A DNA stretch of 64,000 nt, taken from contig JABBOT010000013.1 in NCBI GenBank assembly GCA_016165875.1, forward strand, positions 16,312,368-16,376,367, in the 5' to 3' direction. Within the stretch, counting starts at the first letter, position 1. The number at the start of each line of letters is the position of its first letter. This document shows positions 24,103 to 36,370 of this stretch, piece by piece. Both the position numbers and the translations under genes were made by a program. The notes beneath the pieces are model-generated. The model had not been told where the DNA came from, searched no databases, and saw nothing but the letters and a program-made list of their open reading frames with translations. This stretch comes from Acanthopleura granulata (lineage: Eukaryota > Mollusca > Polyplacophora > Chitonida > Chitonidae).

Positions 24103-24664
24103 CCAAAGCACTTGACCTAATCTTAAATTTAACGTCAACGTGTTTGACGTGGTACAGGTAATGGTGGCCTATTTTATTCCCATGATAGCCCTTGCAGTAA
24201 TAAACAATGTGCTGGTGCGGTTGTTGAAAAAAAGGGTTACAGTTGCCCCGATCTAGCTCTCGTAAACCACCAGTGAAAAGCGGATATTGCCCAGCGAAAG
24301 TGCCAACGGTAAGCGACATTATAGAGTTGTCACCCATGTCATTTAAATTTTTGAAAAGTTCAGCCGTACACAAAACTAGTCGCCCAAGATAGAGCGATCT
24401 AGAAACGTCTCCAGTTTTAAAATCGTTCTGATGGTTATAGTACTTTTTGTGTTTTGGTTGCCATTTTGTATTCTGTATCCTTTGGAGGGATTCTGCGATG
24501 GCTGCTTACCAAAGTTATTATATGAAGTTTTTACAGACTTAACTTACTTCCAATCAGCTGTAAATCCTTTGATTGTCATATTTACAAGCTATCAGATCCG
24601 CTCCAAGATTCGAGGGAAGTATCGCCGCTGTTGGTTGCAGTATGACTTTGGAAGTAAGACATAA
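24103..24664 (+). pseudogene. truncated tandem copy of the GPCR (TM5 to C-terminus)
   Basis: Matches the intact gene from about 22450 to 22999. The TM6-TM7 part is almost identical from 24440 on (FWLPFCILYPLEGFC onward, ending ...DFGSKT), while the TM5-loop part is more diverged and has a one-base length change after GTGCTGGTGCG, shifting frame. TM1-TM4 are absent. A 77-codon open frame (24431-24664) survives. The uneven identity suggests recent gene conversion of the 3' part. Almost certainly not a functional receptor. Confidence 0.85.
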
Positions 24665-24960
24665 ACATTCTGTAGCCAATTTGTGTAAATCCATTTAAAT
24701 CAGGTCGGTATAACCGTTGAATGCTGCGTATTTTCAGGATTTGACTGCGTACGAAACAACGCCCAGTGGTATAAAGCTACACAACAAACATCGCTACAGC
24801 AGTGTTAAACCGTTAAACACACGTTTCTAAAGACGACAATAGGGTGAGTTTCATTTGTAACGTGACGTCGTGAGTCAATCTGGCAATTGTAACAAAACGT
24901 GACACTGAGAATACATAAACCGAATTACACTGGTTTAGATTAATCATCTGAATGATACTT

Positions 24961-26070
24961 TCGGGTGGCTTTGAGTGTAGAATATTGCAGAAGTATAGCC
25001 GGTAGTTTTATCTAATGACTGATATTACCACTTTATTAAAATGATAAGCAAGTAGTCTTCCATATGTAAAAAATATCGTAAGTCGGCGACATCATCTGCA
25101 GAGAAATGTTCCTATATTGTCCTAAGGACCTCACTCGAAAACTGCCTATTGCATGAGAGACCTTTACATCGCCCAGTTGTCGAGTCAAGGTCTCTCCTTT
25201 ATGGATTGGATCTTCAAATAATCTGCCAGGATAGTGCGATGGATTATGTTCATATTTGCTCATTTATATTTGTGGAAATTCTACAAGTTGGAATTTCAAA
25301 CAGTTATAAAAAAATTTTACGTCGTGTAATAATATTGTTGCAAAAGAATGTGCAATTTTGTTTGACAGAAAGAATGTTTCACATCAGCGACGAGTTTCTT
25401 GAAGCCTACTTCGTGCTTAGCAGCACTTAGTTAAGTGCACTTCATATCTGTACAACCTACGATGAAAAGGTAGTTAAGTCTTGCTCAACTTAAGTATTCT
25501 TCATGGAACTGGACATTGATTCGTTTATCAGAAAACAATATGGTCCATTCCTTATATAGATGTGTATCTCGTGCATTTCAACCTAACTCCTTTTCACGCA
25601 ATCTTCCGCTAGCTTCTCTTCACATGGTCTCCTGATAAATACAGATTTCGTGGTATCTTGCAACATGATAGCGGCCGAAGCAGTTGATAACACTCCAGCT
25701 TTGATGTCTTAAAGTTTGATGCGCAAAGGCTTCATTTATTCGACGTTTTAGCAACAATGGGCAAAATATATAATTTATTCTACGTGCATGACTTTTAAGA
25801 TATTTTCCTCGCATTGAATCACGAGTCATCGATGTCTGCATAAAACTGAGACTGCTGATCTTCGCGGACACTATTTAAAAAGCAATTTCTACTTCGGCTT
25901 GAAAACTCTGCTTTGAGCTTCAACATCGTGAATTATGTGGATCATCCTACGCTCAAGAAAAACTTTACTTTAAATGGCTAGCCTAAAGGACAGGGAATTT
26001 ACAGATTCACCCACTACCACTACTTTATGACAATAATAGTTCGATGACACCCGTGTAGCCGATTGTGCAA
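24961..26070. other. sequence interrupting the second GPCR flank copy
   Basis: The first GPCR flank runs continuously from 23525 to 23716. In the second copy the match stops near 24960 and resumes at 26070-26150. The ~1.1 kb between has no counterpart and no recognisable ORF, so it is either an insertion in copy 2 or DNA deleted from copy 1. Confidence 0.5.
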
Positions 26071-26150
26071 TATAACGTTCATTGAAGGTCATTTGTCTTT
26101 CTCCAAAATGATACGCATATCTGAAAGTCACATATGGGAAAGTTTGCCTC

Positions 26151-27057
26151 TGACTTTTCAAAGGTAGGTTTCCTCCACATTGCCTATAAGTGAAACATGT
26201 GGCGTTCAACAATCAAATAAGTAAATAAACAACTGATGAAAGGTGGAATATTTGACTGTCCGATAAACTGGTAACATTTAGATAGCCGCCGAAGGGTTGT
26301 GATTTACTCCTGGTATATTACGACGGCCATAAATACCAATGAAATAAAGAAAGTAATGTATAGAGATTGCCTTAGACACCATTATTTACAGTTTTCGAGT
26401 GACTGTTGAAAAAACTATACCATCTTAAAACAATTTTAAAAGCAATGTTAAACAGGAAAGATTTCAACTTTAACGAGTGAATATTTATTAGAACATCGTA
26501 CAAAGTAATTAAATATTTCGGGAACAAATAGGTACAATTCTGATGAAATGATATTTAAATTTTACCAAATGTAGCAGAGAATCACATTTATGACTCATTA
26601 AGGATTACTAGAAAAATCTCTTACAACCGACATGTCTACTTACTGTTTTTAGGTGAACATTGCAACAGGCATATGTTAAGTCCTTCAGCAAAGATGAAAT
26701 CTCATACATGGATGTTGCCAGTACAAGTTCGGGTTCGAACCCGCATCAGACTGACAGGCCAGTGACCACTAGACATGTCAACACATTCACATGACTCTGA
26801 AAACTGTCAAAATTCGTGACAAATTATGACTGGTCGCAATTTGCACCCACACAATTTCGTGTCGTCTTACCCTCAGGCCAATCGTTAAGTGAATTAATGC
26901 CCCATTAATGACATGACGCGAAAACGCCTAACACTTAAGCTGCTTAGTATATAAAAACATATAAAGGTGCTAAGTCACAACTAAAATGCTCTGAACGTAA
27001 TCAGATTATAACATCTATACATGTATGAAACTTGAACTGCTGAAACTATACAAAAAT
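26151..27057. other. spacer and probable 3' UTR of the 27.1-kb exon
   Basis: Contains a SINE family 1 tail fragment near 26165-26225. A minus-oriented tRNA-like stretch at about 26700-26775 has a perfect B box palindrome (GGTTCGAACC). A minus-strand AATAAA lies near 26490. No exon seen. Confidence 0.4.
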
Positions 27058-27554
27058 TCACATTGTGTGAGATTCATCAAGAAAGGGTTTTTGCTGCAGA
27101 ATTTGTCTCTTGTTTTTCACAACCATCTGACTCTCTATAAACTTTTCGGACTTGGAGATAGAGTAAGGGTAGCCGCACTCACGAAGAAAGCGATCCAGGT
27201 TGGATCGAGCTTTGGACAAGTGGCACACATCGAATTCTTGACCGTCAGGCCGGACCAAAATTGTGAAAAATTCAGCGAGATACGCGTCCAGTTCTTCGGC
27301 TGACATCCGCTCCACCTGGCGACGTTCGTTGTACTTGAGCCACCACCATCGCTCCAGTCGGCAAACGATGGTGGCCATATTGACGATAGTCTGCTGTGTT
27401 TTTGGTAAGCCGACGCTTTCGACCCTTTTGCGCACGTTTCCCTTGGACAGGCGACTGGGACAAGCAGAGGGGTAGAGGTATTGCAATTCGTCTTCCACGT
27501 TAATACAGTCCAGAATTTTCTGTCTTAACGTGTCATCCTCCTTATCAGTGGCAT
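27058..27554 (-). CDS. locus B distal terminal exon: Crypton-type core-binding domain
   Basis: Phase-1 acceptor (CATTCTGTTCTGTTTCAG|AT), 165 codons, own stop. The order of motifs matches the other three copies: CRLERWWWLKYNERR, then MSAEELDAYLAEFFTIL, a DGQEFD turn, SNLDRFLRECGYPYSI and a basic tail with KNKRQIL. It is the most diverged of the four. The same acceptor phase and strand make the phase-1 donor at 49604 a possible partner 22 kb upstream, but a separate promoter closer by cannot be excluded. It lacks a recombinase catalytic half. Confidence 0.6.
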
Positions 27555-30500
27555 CTGAAACAGAACAGAATGCATCACGGTTCAAACATCCTCAACATTC
27601 AGATCTTTTCAATTCTTCCTATTCCGGGACCCACTCCAAAAAGGTATTTCAGACTGAAGTTAAAATTAAATATACGATCTTAGGGGACTCTAGAAATTGC
27701 TATTTGGACCAACTCATAACCATTAACTTAAGACAAATGTGTCGGAATTATAACTTCCTTTAATGAAAACTAAGAATTGTCATGGAGTTTTACATTGTCA
27801 CTTCAGTCAAAAATTTCTTCCTGAAATCGGCCACCCGAATATACTACACCTGTTCACGTTGTTTCACCTAAAGTTTAGCCAATAAAAATGCAATTTCAAA
27901 CCATAAAATGACACTTCTGATGACAACACTTAAATTTTTCTGATAAATTAATCAAACTTCACCAAAATGTCTTAAACGACTCCATAATGTTGATGAATCA
28001 ATAAGAATCAAGCAAACTGTGTCACTTGAAAAATGCTGAACTTCAGGTTAAATACTGTATTTCCTTTCACTGGAATTTTATGCGCTAAGCTGTAGAATGT
28101 TTCACTTATAATACAAGACAGTCCTCAGGAGTGACTGGTTATAGAGAGAACCAGCTAAAAACAACACACAGACAACATTCTACACCATGAAGAGCGCAAT
28201 GCATTTAACAGGTGTTCACGGAAAAGAATTTTTTCCATCAACCATTTTACTTTCCTTTACTAACTGACCCCCTGCTCAGTAAAATAATTAGTTTTGGCCA
28301 TATTGGACAAAGATTAGATATTTTGAAATTCATGACTCCCCTTAAAATCAGCTGAAATGAGATGAAAATTCTCATCCCTATGTATTTGCTTAATGACGTA
28401 TTATTCCCCGTGCAATGGCGACTCGGGTCCAAGCTGAATTGACCACTGATCTTGTTCTTTGCTCCAGTAATACGTTACCAGTTTGCCCACTATACCTCAT
28501 CGCAAATACAAGAATGGCCAATATACTACAGAGCTCAATAGGCCCATATTACCTTGGGCGGGAAATGCTTCACACTTGGGAAAATGTCATTCATACCATG
28601 GCGGTCAGGCTTATGAATGGATCGAGGAAACCGGAATGCCCAATACAGACCACCGCACATCGCCATGTTTGTAAGACATACATCATGAGTTAAAGCCGCA
28701 GCCTAACCACAGAGGATTGCAGCCTATTCTCGCCTGACATTAAGAATATGGTGGACTAAGCATACCCCAGATCTCGTCCGTTTGAATTGTTTTCATGTAA
28801 TTATTTATAAAACGTGACGATAATGCGGCATTTTGAGTCATTCCAGACGGGTGATGTCTAAGAGATGCAACTAACATCGCTAATGTTTTTTCTACCTCAT
28901 TCTGTGTAAGTTATGGTGCTAGGAGGCATGTATGTTGGTCCTTTTCAAAAACTTCCATGATCGGTTAGAATAAAACCCTAACTGCAGTAAAATGACAAGA
29001 GGCCTGATTTCACCTGTAAGGTGTGACCATTTGTCAACTATATATCATACTGTCTTGGCTGCTCTGATTTTTCTCTACGTTGTAATCTTGCATATTAATG
29101 CACAAGGGCTGATTCACTGAGGAAAGAACATGTAATACAACACAGCAGTGTCCATTCTGCTGTTGTCATCACAGCACATCATTTTACCAAAACAAACAAA
29201 AAAAAAATCCAGACCACTGAAATCTACTAAATTCTCATTAAGTCAACTGCACAGTTATAAGTCTCAGACAGTTTCGTGGTCCTGGGGCCAGATTTCTGTT
29301 CACCTGTCTGCCTTTGATCTTCATGACAGAAACAGAAATAAGCATGGAAGTTGAAATTTAAGTCCAGCATTAATAACACAAGTTAAGACTACGTTTCACT
29401 TACGTCTAAAAAAACCCGCGTGATTCTGGAGCGAGATTCACCTGAAGGTCTGTTTGTCTGCTACCTCCCATTTTTGCTAGAGGTTTGTTCTAATGGCACG
29501 ATCTGTATATTTATTTATGTATTTATTTACTTGACGTTGCTTAACGCCACGTGAATTTTTCACTTACAGGGTGGCAGTCATTATCAAGTCTGGAGGAAAC
29601 CAGAGTGTCCGGTGTTAACCATCAATATTTGGCAAGTTACTGGTCAACTTTCCCATACGTGACGTACACATATCCACACCATACTGGCAGGAGAAAAGTG
29701 CTCTTAATGAAAGTTAAGCTGTGTATTAAAAACGCCAACACGAGCTTCGTCCAGTACTTATACTGTCACCAAGGTCCCACGAGCAGGGTAGCGTTGGAAA
29801 TCTACAGTCCCTGTCCAAGTTCGCCTCTGAACCCGCATCTTGTTTGTCCTAGCGATTGAAAGAAATGCAAGCGCTTCTAACCACAGTCCGCTCTATGGTT
29901 TAAAGCAAGGGTACTGTAGTTCAATAGAATTTACACATTCTCTTTATAACACAGATTCTGTAGTCCTCAGGAAAGTCTCGCCCTCTGCTACATGTACCTA
30001 CTAGTTTCATGGGGGGCCTGCAGGTCGAATGACCTAGGTGGTATACATGTGCATGTTGCTGGCCATAGTGTGCCCGACCCTCAGGTCGGTAGTTCGAAAC
30101 TCGGAGTCAGCTCAACGTTCATGGTGAATTAATAAATGAAGTAAAGTAAATGAAGTGCCATGTTTGCTATCCTCAACATGGTGTTCCAATGACACAGCAC
30201 TATGTATTAATATGCCCGTGACATCATGTAATAATATATCGTGACATCACATAAATAATGTTCAAAACGAGGCTATACCTTAAGTAAACAAATATCACTA
30301 CATAACGCCCTTTGTAAGTCACTGGTGCCACACTTAAAAAGACGTTTATTTAAAATAAGAAGGTACACGAAAGTTGACTTTCAAATGCATCAGTGAACAT
30401 AAGGTCTCCACATTAAGGGGAAAATAAAAGGAGCATGGTGCATAATCCATACACTTGATAGCCTGCCTAAAACTTGTGCACAAACCTGTGAGAACACGGT

Positions 30501-30691
30501 ATGAGATACGCTGGAATCACAGTGTAAATTTACCAACATATTGCAATTTTCTACCCTATATACATGTGCGCCCAGATATATAGTACTTAAAACAAGAATT
30601 CCGAAGAACGCCTATATATCATAGTCTTCAACAGTCGTCTTGCACGACATACTTGTATAGTTACATATTCTTAAAATGAATCATGTCGATG
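27555..30691. other. intron or spacer between locus B terminal exons
   Basis: No supported exon. A 92-codon plus-strand frame at 28415-28693 has no family signal. A SINE-like element with tail ATTTATGTATTTATTTACTT and a 'ggaggaaaccagagtgtccgg' body lies at 29515-29885. A tRNA-like B box (GGTAGTTCGAAACTC) lies near 30088. A minus-strand AATAAA at 30350-30345 could end the 30.7-kb exon transcript. Confidence 0.4.
29515..29885 (-). mobile_element. SINE-like element, family 3
   Basis: Tail-first on the plus strand (TATTTATTTACTTGACGTTG) with a body resembling 'ggaggaaaccagagtgtccggtgttaacc' and 'ttactggtcaactttcccatacg'. The tRNA-like end is not clear. A related copy is at about 59975-60190. Confidence 0.5.
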
Positions 30692-31251
30692 TCACGATCC
30701 CACGATGTCCGGGCCCTTTTGCACGACGCCATCTTGATCTTCCTGTCCCGCTGAAACCTGCCCATAAGAATCATCAAGCGACAAGACGTTCTCAATCTGG
30801 GAAGCCGTAGTCATTGCGTTTTGGCGTTGTCGCAACATTTGTCGCCTTTGCGTGAACACTCTCTGTGCAGACTCGAACTCCAGCGAGCGGATGATAGAAA
30901 ACCCGTAGTTCTTTTCCTTCAAGTAGCGCTCTATGAGACATCGGAGGTTCGTCAGCGAGATCGCGGTGTACTCTCCTCCGGAGTGCTTTTGCACCACAGT
31001 AAAGTACTCGGTCAGATAGTCGTTCAGTTCTGCCGCAGGGATCGTCTCTAAATTCCTAGACTCGCCAGCCGTTTTCCACAGCCAGCGTTCCAGGTTGCCG
31101 ACGGCGTTCGTCAAGTTTTTAACGATCTGGTGAGTCTTTTGGTCGGCATTAATTCTAGACCGGATGTTATGGTAGGACAGGCGCCGAGGGTAAACGGTCT
31201 GTTGTAGTCTGGAGTACCCAAACCTGGGCAAGAACCCGTCATCCGCCTCAC
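30692..31251 (-). CDS. locus B proximal Crypton-type terminal exon
   Basis: Phase-1 acceptor (TTTTTGTTACCCCTTACAG|GT), 186 codons, TGA stop. Signature order: VGNLERWLWKTAGESR, TIPAAELNDYLTEYFTVV, a GGEYTAISL turn, LIERYLKEKNYGFSIIRSLE, then QRRQMLRQRQ and a Gln/Asp-rich tail. Of the four copies its RYLKEKNYGFSI segment most resembles the KIAA1958/QRICH1-type consensus. It has no catalytic half. A minus-strand AATAAA about 340 bp past the stop suits a terminal exon. Use from the locus B constant exons is inferred from strand and phase. Confidence 0.65.
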
Positions 31252-33049
31252 CTGTAAGGGGTAACAAAAAGGCGGTGATGAGACTCAGCCAAATCCCCTC
31301 AAATTCGCGCCACACCCCATTTTCCCAAAATGCACACACACACGTTCCACCTAACTCCACATGGTAAGAACACAGAACATAAAGGAAGGAATTTTGCCAG
31401 CGCCTTTGATGTCGGGCAGTAGTTAATCGTTTTTAAAGACCTAATTACCGTCACAGAATATATCACAACTTCAACCAAGATATTACAGTTATATGGATAT
31501 ATCTGCATTCTCCAATCAGCATTTCAATTTGACTGTATACATGTACACCATAAAGATGTATGGAATTCAACACGTTCCACAAAAACACAAAATGGAATTG
31601 GAACGTTGTATGGGGAGATTATGTGCACGCAGATTCGGTGAGTCCAAGACATACTTAAAAGTCGACGTACAACTTAAGACACTTGAAATGAAGGCGTGTC
31701 AGCACTATACATCCCACCCATCAATTTTTTTCCGGTTATATGGGGAGGAGGCATCATATATACACTATGTCCCCATGTGTTGCCGCCACTAGAAAATCAT
31801 GCCTATGACACCATACCACATGACACCCCCAACCAGTCAAATTATTCTGACAGGAACTGGGGTGCGTAGACATATATGCATTTAATGTTTTACCTTGGAT
31901 ATATACTTTCGTGAACCATAAAATACCTAACACCACTTCCGTTTGCAGCAGATCAACACTGGAATACATACATGTACATGAATTATACGTGTACCAAACG
32001 CTAGGATAATTATACGTGTACCAAACGCAGGCATAATTATACGTGTACCAAACCCAGGGAAACACATGCACAAACGCTTTTTGCTGTCAAAAGCCAATAT
32101 ATGTATCGAACCGGAGCATTATGATGTTTACTTTGTAACATGCACAGTCATTAGACAGAAACTCGTTTTAATGAGTCAACAAAGAGTCATCTTACAACTA
32201 TATCCGACGTGGCGCTAGTATTCAATGTCACGATGCGTACAGCGTGGCACTGAAAACCCCTTAAATCTATATCATAGGAGTTTTACGCCATACTGAAGAG
32301 CATTTCACTTACATGACAGCGTTAGCGTTATGGTAAAACCAATTAAATAAATTAATGGCTATATACATTATGAACATTATCGCAAACACACGATACATTT
32401 CAACGAAGAATTTCTCTAAATGAGACTGGATTAGGCTGCTGAGGATTAAGAACCTAGGCTAGCCACTCCTACATGCACGTCAAGTTACAGCCCGGCCAAC
32501 ATCTCACACTGGTTAGGTGTGAACATTTGCCAACTATCACACTGTTGTCGCTGCTCGAGTTTCACTCTCTAGGATGTAGTCATTCATATTTGACAAATTT
32601 GGAAGTAACGAAGCTGTCTGTAAAAATTATGCTTTCACCTGAGAGTAAACACCAGTTAGTTAACCTCTACAGACAAACTTAAAATATATCAGAGACGGGT
32701 GTCAAGGTCCAATACTACATAAACAGTACTATATATCGCATAATCAACATATAGGTACATATACACTTCACATAATGTGCGACAATGCACATTTATATCC
32801 ATACAATGTGTTCAAAATATCCATACCATCAGGTATTTGTACAGCATATAAACCTTACTAAACAGAGCAACTGTCATGCCCAGCATTTAATGATTATTTT
32901 GCAGTCTACAATGTTCTCAGAAAACTTAAGCGCATCTTATTCAACAACACGCACATTAGCCAACCCCGTTAAGGTACCCATATTTAGTTAGAAAAATATA
33001 TATATTAAATCATTCACCAAGGGATATAGCATGTGACACAGAAATATTA
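31252..33049. other. intron or spacer
   Basis: Contains the 27-bp tandem repeat at 31981-32059 and a truncated minus-strand SINE family 1 fragment at about 32278-32350. No exon seen. Confidence 0.4.
31981..32059. repeat. 27-bp tandem repeat, three copies
   Basis: Units starting AATTATACGTGTACCAAACG recur at 31981, 32008 and 32035. Period 27 is a multiple of three, so the minus strand shows a spurious repeated VWYTYNY peptide. Confidence 0.85.
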
Positions 33050-33460
33050 CCTGTCAATATACACGTCTCGACAAGCAGGAATGGGATACTCTGTTGACAC
33101 AAAGAGGTCCATAGTGCAGTTAAAAACTCATGGTTTTCTGCCAGAAAGCCGCACTGCTTGTGTACTACGCATTCAGTTTCTCAAAGAATCCCAAAATATT
33201 AACTAAAGGAGATCTAAGATGGAAACACTAAGCCCCCAGGCTCCCATTCCCAACAGAGACCACTGGAATAAGGTCACAACACATCGAAATGGTAGAAATT
33301 CTGAATATACATACATTGGTAAGGAAATGATACACAGAGCGAACTTTCTGAGAACACGGGAAGCGATACTCTGGTGACAAAACGAACTCCATAGTGAAGT
33401 TTAAAGCATGTCGCCTTCTGCCAGTACGCCTGTGTAGTACTTAAGAGTTTCATGAGTAGA
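33050..33460 (-). repeat. tandem duplication with two exon-like blocks
   Basis: About 105 bp at 33075-33180 recurs, diverged, at 33358-33460. On the minus strand each copy has a CAG acceptor followed by codons for EY..P.C in phase 1 (EYPIPACRDVYID near 33090; EYRFPCSQKVRSVYHFLT near 33370). Each is followed by a possible GTAATA or GTATGT donor. They could be alternative exons for the secreted-protein gene just upstream, whose first exon also ends in phase 1. Unproven. Confidence 0.35.
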
Positions 33461-33483
33461 CATTCACCATAAAGCGAGATAGA

Positions 33484-33611
33484 CTACAGGAAAGAGTAAG
33501 TGTGCATGGCTTTGGACACGTTGACCAAGGCGGAGATTAGGAGTTTCAGGAAGGCCCCGTCAGTGTGGGTGCGAAATCGCCAAAAACGATCAAAAAGTTT
33601 TAAGACGCAGC
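33484..33611 (-). CDS. small secreted protein, exon 2
   Basis: Terminal exon after acceptor CTCACGTTAGTTTTAG, phase 1, 42 codons to a TAG at 33484-33486. Encodes CVLKLFDRFWRFRTHTDG, then an amphipathic AFLKLLISALVNVSKAM and a short end. The 71-bp intron that separates it from exon 1 contains a near-perfect branch site (TACTAAT). The frame is too short to stand out alone but joins exon 1 exactly. Confidence 0.5.
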
Positions 33612-33682
33612 CTAAAACTAACGTGAGTTATTAGTAACAATGCTGTTGTTGCTGAAGTCAGTCCCTTCATCCCCACACTAAC

Positions 33683-33863
33683 CTCTGGTCAAGGAGCCTG
33701 AGGGTAACGCCCGTGCACAATCCACGTTCCTGACGGCCCGTAGGTACGGGCAACTGCACTTGATGACGAGAGGGCCTTTCTGAGGGTAGGGTAGGAATGC
33801 CGCGGGGGCCTCATGAGAGCCTTGCCTGTAACAAGATAAGCCCGTCAACAGCAGAAACATCAT
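33683..33863 (-). CDS. small secreted protein, exon 1 with signal peptide
   Basis: Starts at MM, followed by FLLLTGLSCYRQG, a short but plausible signal peptide. Then come a Pro-rich stretch, KCSCPYLRAVRNVDC and a phase-1 donor (CCAGAG|GTTAGT). Joined to exon 2 it gives about 102 residues with four or five cysteines and no other recognisable domain: a candidate peptide hormone, cytokine-like or defence peptide. It lies on the same strand inside what may be a locus B intron. A stop codon 39 bp upstream of the first Met supports the start. Function unknown. Confidence 0.5.
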
Positions 33864-36081
33864 CAGTCCTGATGCCGCCAGAAAAGAACACGTTAGTCAA
33901 CAATGGTCACTTCTGTACGTATACTTCTACTATATATGACACCAATATGCCCCCAGATGTTCTCCGATATCAGGCTAAATAATAGCAAATGCATGTTGAC
34001 TTCTTAGCAGTATCTGTAAATTATAATCAGGTCAACTTGCCATCAGATATCACCAACACCATCACTGCTTATCTCTGATGTACACTACAGCCAATGTAGG
34101 CTTGTCAGATATCAGGTCACATGACAGTATGTTCTATTTATCAGCTTATACCGAATGCATTGTGGCCGACCTCGATCACACCAGAAGTTCTAACCCTGGC
34201 CAATGAAGACGAAAACACTTTGATGTACGTGAATCAGATCAAATATGAAGGTGGACAAGACCCCGTACCAGCTACTGGTGAATAGTCCCTAAACCAAACT
34301 TCCCCATGTATTTATGGAAGAGTATCCTGAAGGAACAATCAACAAGCTATGTCTTCCTCATTCAGGTAGATCGCGGCAGCGTTTACATTGTTACTGACGA
34401 AGTTTGTCCAATCGAACACTCATCACTATGGCAATTCTATATACACGACTTTTCACTGACAAAGGTTAAAATGATCAAAGTATTCAGAATAAAAATACAA
34501 CTGAAACCAAATTCTACTATCAAAATCGCACACTTAAGCTTATCCATCAGCTTAACATGGGAGCTTTTGATTTCATTGTTTCCTCCATTCAATAATTCTG
34601 GTCTAACTGAGGGGTTAACTGTTCTATTCACAGTTAAGAGATAACTCAATTTATGGTTCAGTGTCTTAACTACGAAATGTGACGAAACATGCACGAATAA
34701 GTTACTACATGTCAAGTGGAACATTACAGTACAAGGCAAATAACCCACACAGCAATACCAAATCCACGTATACAATTCACAGGAGAGAATAAGAAAACCA
34801 CTTCATAAACTGAAAACATTTATTTTAACAAGTTTAGAAACACAACTCCTGTAGATTATGTCACACAAAATGGTCAAAACAGTGTTGAATACAAATACCT
34901 AATAAGTCGAACAGTGTATCGGTAACAGGGCAACAGGAAGCTTAAAACTTTGATCAATAAAATCAGTAAAATAATAGCTTACAAACGCCAGGTAACTAAG
35001 TTATTTCAGGTTTTTTCCTATTAGCAAGTCACCTCAGGTGCAATTCATTTATGTACATCCAACTGATGCATTATCAGAGTATATATATATATATGGCTGT
35101 ACATTAAAGTAAAACAATTTTAAACTTCATTTTCATGGACAGCACTTTTTTGTCAGAGCTTAAAATATGCAACACAAAAAGGCTGATGTTTCACAGTGAC
35201 GTACATTACCACATTTCTCATATAAACTCGTTCTTTATAATGTTCTTCAAACAATCAGCAATGTCCGGAGGTTTCTGTGCCAGATAAGCAATTCTTGGCT
35301 ATTACAACATACTGATATTAGGACTTCGCCACGATAGCGTTTTTGGTCGCATTAAGATTTCATCACAGTTTGTTTGTCAAATTTGTCCCACTTTGCCAAA
35401 ACGTGGGCAACTTGTACCTAAAGGTGGCATCTAGTTCACCTTTATGTAGTAACATCACTAGCAAGTTACGCATGCAGTTAATCATGTGGGACTTTATTGT
35501 GCTGGAAAACCACTGACCTTCCCTCCCAAACGTGCCAGTTCAAATCTGCCGCTTTGGCACTGAAATATCGACTCTCGTGGACATATATAAACCTCACTGT
35601 TCTGGCTGCCTTTCCATTTATCTTCATCCTGCCACGCCAAGGAGCCTTAAGTCAGAGGAGCTGAAGGTCACTATTAAAGGAGCTGAAGGTCACCTTAAGA
35701 TATCTAGGTCCAAGGCCGATAGAGGAGCTCAAGGGCACTGGAGGATCTCAAGGTTATTTGCCTCCTCTGACTGCACTACTGCCAAATTTGAAATCAGTGC
35801 AAGCAGTAACCAATTTTCAGAGCATCTCAGTTCACATGCTCTGATACAAGTGCCCAAATACTGAGACATCCCATTATGTGAATGTAGTTAATTTAATACC
35901 AGTAAAGTAGTAAGACTAATGAATGGAACACACCTCTGAGGCGAATGGTTCTTTAAGGCTAACAACAACAACACTTCTTTGGTTCATCCTGGTATATGTG
36001 TAGAAAGCAAAGTGTCTTAGTAATATATGGTTTCCAAAACATACTTGTACAAAGAAAACATAGAGCCAACTCCAGGACTTG
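33864..36081. other. spacer, partly 3' UTR of the BEN exon
   Basis: Minus-strand AATAAA signals at 35498-35493 and 34824-34819 could end the BEN-module transcript. Imperfect GAGGAGCTGAAGGTCAC-type repeats lie at 35655-35760 and a short (TA)n at about 35078. Open frames at 34306-34644 (+) and 34437-34775 (-) overlap and have no support. Confidence 0.4.
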
Positions 36082-36370
36082 TTAAATATTGTGCCTTTGC
36101 CTGTAGCAGTATCGCATCTTCCGCACCTTCTCTGCCAAGAATTTTGACGTGCTGCTTCTTTGTTCTGGAAATTCCTTTTCCATGGCCTGCTTGAGTGCCT
36201 TGACCCTCCTGGGGTCAAGGCGACTCATCTGCTTGACTGTGCCATCCTTGAGGAGCAGAGATCCACTGCCCAGTTCGTTAGCGAAGACAAGTTCCTCCGG
36301 GGAGAAAACCTCATCCACAAGCTTCTTGATGAACAAGGAAGGACTATTCTTCCGTCTTGCACTGATATAT
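36082..36370 (-). CDS. locus B BEN-like terminal exon
   Basis: Terminal exon, acceptor TGTCCTTTACAG, phase 2, 96 codons to TAA. It reads YISARRKNSPSLFIKKLVDE, VFSPEELVFANELGSGSL, then LDPRRVKALKQAMEKEFPEQ and a basic end with KVRKMRYCYRQR. The order (helix with Lys/Leu-rich LV.E.FS.EEL, short loop, LDP....L...M...FP) is that of BEN domains, which act as DNA-binding or adaptor modules in chromatin regulators such as insv, Bsg25A and NAC1. With exon 37197-37277 the full domain start (LLLIPKER-YISA) is assembled across a phase-2 junction. The BEN call is by pattern and needs a profile search. Confidence 0.7.

Noticed and set aside
31754..32071. Minus-strand ORF with repeated VWYTYNY peptide
   Set aside because: Produced by the 27-bp tandem repeat, whose period is a multiple of three.
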